From Brachionus plicatilis (taxonomy: Eukaryota > Rotifera > Eurotatoria > Ploima > Brachionidae): a stretch of 30,284 nt of DNA. Made by a program: the position numbers and the translations under genes. Of this stretch, positions 29,022-30,284 are shown in pieces. The stretch covers positions 35,950 through 66,233 of the forward strand of contig QEOQ01000344.1 in NCBI GenBank assembly GCA_010279815.1. The letters run 5' to 3'. Each line of letters begins with the position of its first letter. The first letter of the stretch is position 1. Below the pieces are notes generated by a model that searched no databases, had not been told where the DNA came from, and saw nothing but the letters and a program-made list of their open reading frames with translations.

Positions 29022-29499
29022 TTGTTAACCCTAATTTTAGAATTCTGGTTTCATAGTCATATTTTAAAATCCACCGTTTCAAAAGAAATTAACCTATATA
29101 TTTAAAAAACTATGGTTGAATCCCAAAATATATTTAATAAAAATGAGCCTTCATGGCAATAGATAAAATCTGTATTAACCAAAGGGCGCCTAAACATGAA
29201 TTTACAAAGTTAAGGAATCTTAATGTATAAATAAATTTTATCAAATATTATTTATTAAAAAAAATGACCAAAGATCAGCTGCTTGAAGGTATTACCTGCC
29301 CTTCCCACAAAATAAATAATTAAATTAATTGAAAAACTATGTGTCACTTAATAATAAAAGAATTAAATTTAAAAAAAAACTCAAAAATATAAAAAGTCAT
29401 CAATTTATAAAAAAAATTTAAAAATATTCTATTTAAAAATATGATAAAAGACCATTAATAAAAAGTGCTGTATTAAATATTATTAATTTTTTTTAAAAA
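29022..29499. other. AT-rich non-coding stretch
   Basis: No gene is seen. AT-rich sequence leads into copy B of the end repeat. Confidence 0.4.
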
Positions 29500-30284
29500 A
29501 AGATAAGTTTCAACAACCAAAAAATAATAAATAAAAAAATTAATTTGAACTTTAATTTTAGATATTATAAAATTGGTAAACTTTATTTCATATTTGTTCA
29601 ATATTTTTATTAATTATTATTTACGCGAACTTTGGCTCATATTAAAGAGTATCCATTAATTATCAATTTTTATTCCAACCCGATATGAATATATTAAAGT
29701 GAGAAGGATTTAAACTTTTCGATGGTAAATGTTGACCTGTAAAAAACAATTAAACGTGATTCATTTAGATTTTAAAACGAAAATTATTTTTTAATCAATA
29801 TTAAACTTTAGGCTCAAGTTTTGGTTTAATTGGAATATGGATTCTATGACGAAGGTCTTGAAAAGATAATAAAGATCAATTATTAGTGGTTACCTCGAAA
29901 GTTTGATAGGGTTCAAATCTTGTGAAAAATTGATTTTTCTTGTTGATAATAAAGTCTTAAACACAGAGAAAATAGATCTGATATACAGTTTTGATTTGAT
30001 AATTTGAGATCAACATTTTTTGCGTAAATCTAGGCAAAAAATTACAATCGAAAATGCGTTCACACGATATTTTATTTTTTTTAAATGAAAAAGATCTTTT
30101 TTATTTCATTATGATCATTATGAACTATTGGCTAGATCCTTTACGAGTTAATGGGTTAGAAAAAAAATACAGAAAAAAAGTTAAATAAATTCAAATAAAG
30201 TTTTTAGAATTGGTATTGAATAACTTTTTTACTGTAAAGAATAACTTTCTCTGTAAAATGCATAATTTTTAGCAAATTATAAAT
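29500..30284. repeat. Dispersed repeat, copy B (partner at 908-1875), runs off the window
   Basis: Same order and orientation as copy A. Matching blocks are 29500 to about 30100 and 30168-30284. It lacks the 240-nt middle part of copy A, having about 70 nt of different sequence there. Identity is high but with many single-base differences, so the copies are not recent duplicates. Confidence 0.8.

Overview
The window is very AT-rich eukaryotic DNA. It carries two confidently recognised animal genes with short introns: CDC37, the Hsp90 kinase co-chaperone, and a KCTD3/SHKBP1-type BTB plus WD40 protein. The standard nuclear code, introns of 35-62 nt, and many small transposon relics suggest a compact invertebrate genome. 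A monogonont rotifer such as Brachionus would fit, but that is inference from base composition and gene style, not a demonstrated identity.

Layout. 1-5,000 is a graveyard of mobile elements: a Ty3/gypsy integrase relic on the minus strand (253-672), the first copy of a repeat that recurs at the far end (908-1875 and 29500-30284), a broken transposon-type protein gene (about 2100-3813) and a gypsy-like gag relic (about 3959-4535). A 34-codon Pro/Val/Tyr-rich micro-ORF lies at 4912-5016 (-). At 6593-7299 three small ORFs, each with one predicted membrane segment, abut or overlap (TAG|ATG, then ATGA), like a tricistronic mRNA. At 7715-9188 a terminal-inverted-repeat element, built from repeats of a short ATCATCAAAA-like motif, holds a two-exon gene with a SWIM zinc finger and AT-hook but no transposase core. 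A foldback element (9330-10297) and a 576-base assembly gap (10413-10988), flanked by a direct repeat, follow.

10,989-14,364 is mostly non-coding. CDC37 occupies 14365-15746 in six exons. Two hairpin-type elements lie at 17022-17735. The KCTD3/SHKBP1-like gene covers 18595-24726 in three exons; its first intron is 3.8 kb and contains a hAT transposase relic. A 5'-truncated but otherwise open CR1/jockey-type LINE lies on the minus strand (about 25880-27331), with a fragment of a second LINE type next to it. A 657-bp non-autonomous element with a perfect 9-bp target duplication is at 28356-29012.

Functionally, CDC37 and the KCTD3/SHKBP1-like gene look intact and unrelated. The small-ORF cluster is the most unusual cellular feature. 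Its organisation recalls the Drosophila sloth1/sloth2 bicistron of mitochondrial complex III assembly peptides, and the middle ORF has a weak resemblance to the BRAWNIN/UQCC6 family. That link is a hypothesis to test. Everything else is explained by mobile DNA of several classes: gypsy, CR1-like LINE, hAT, MULE-like and foldback/MITE elements.
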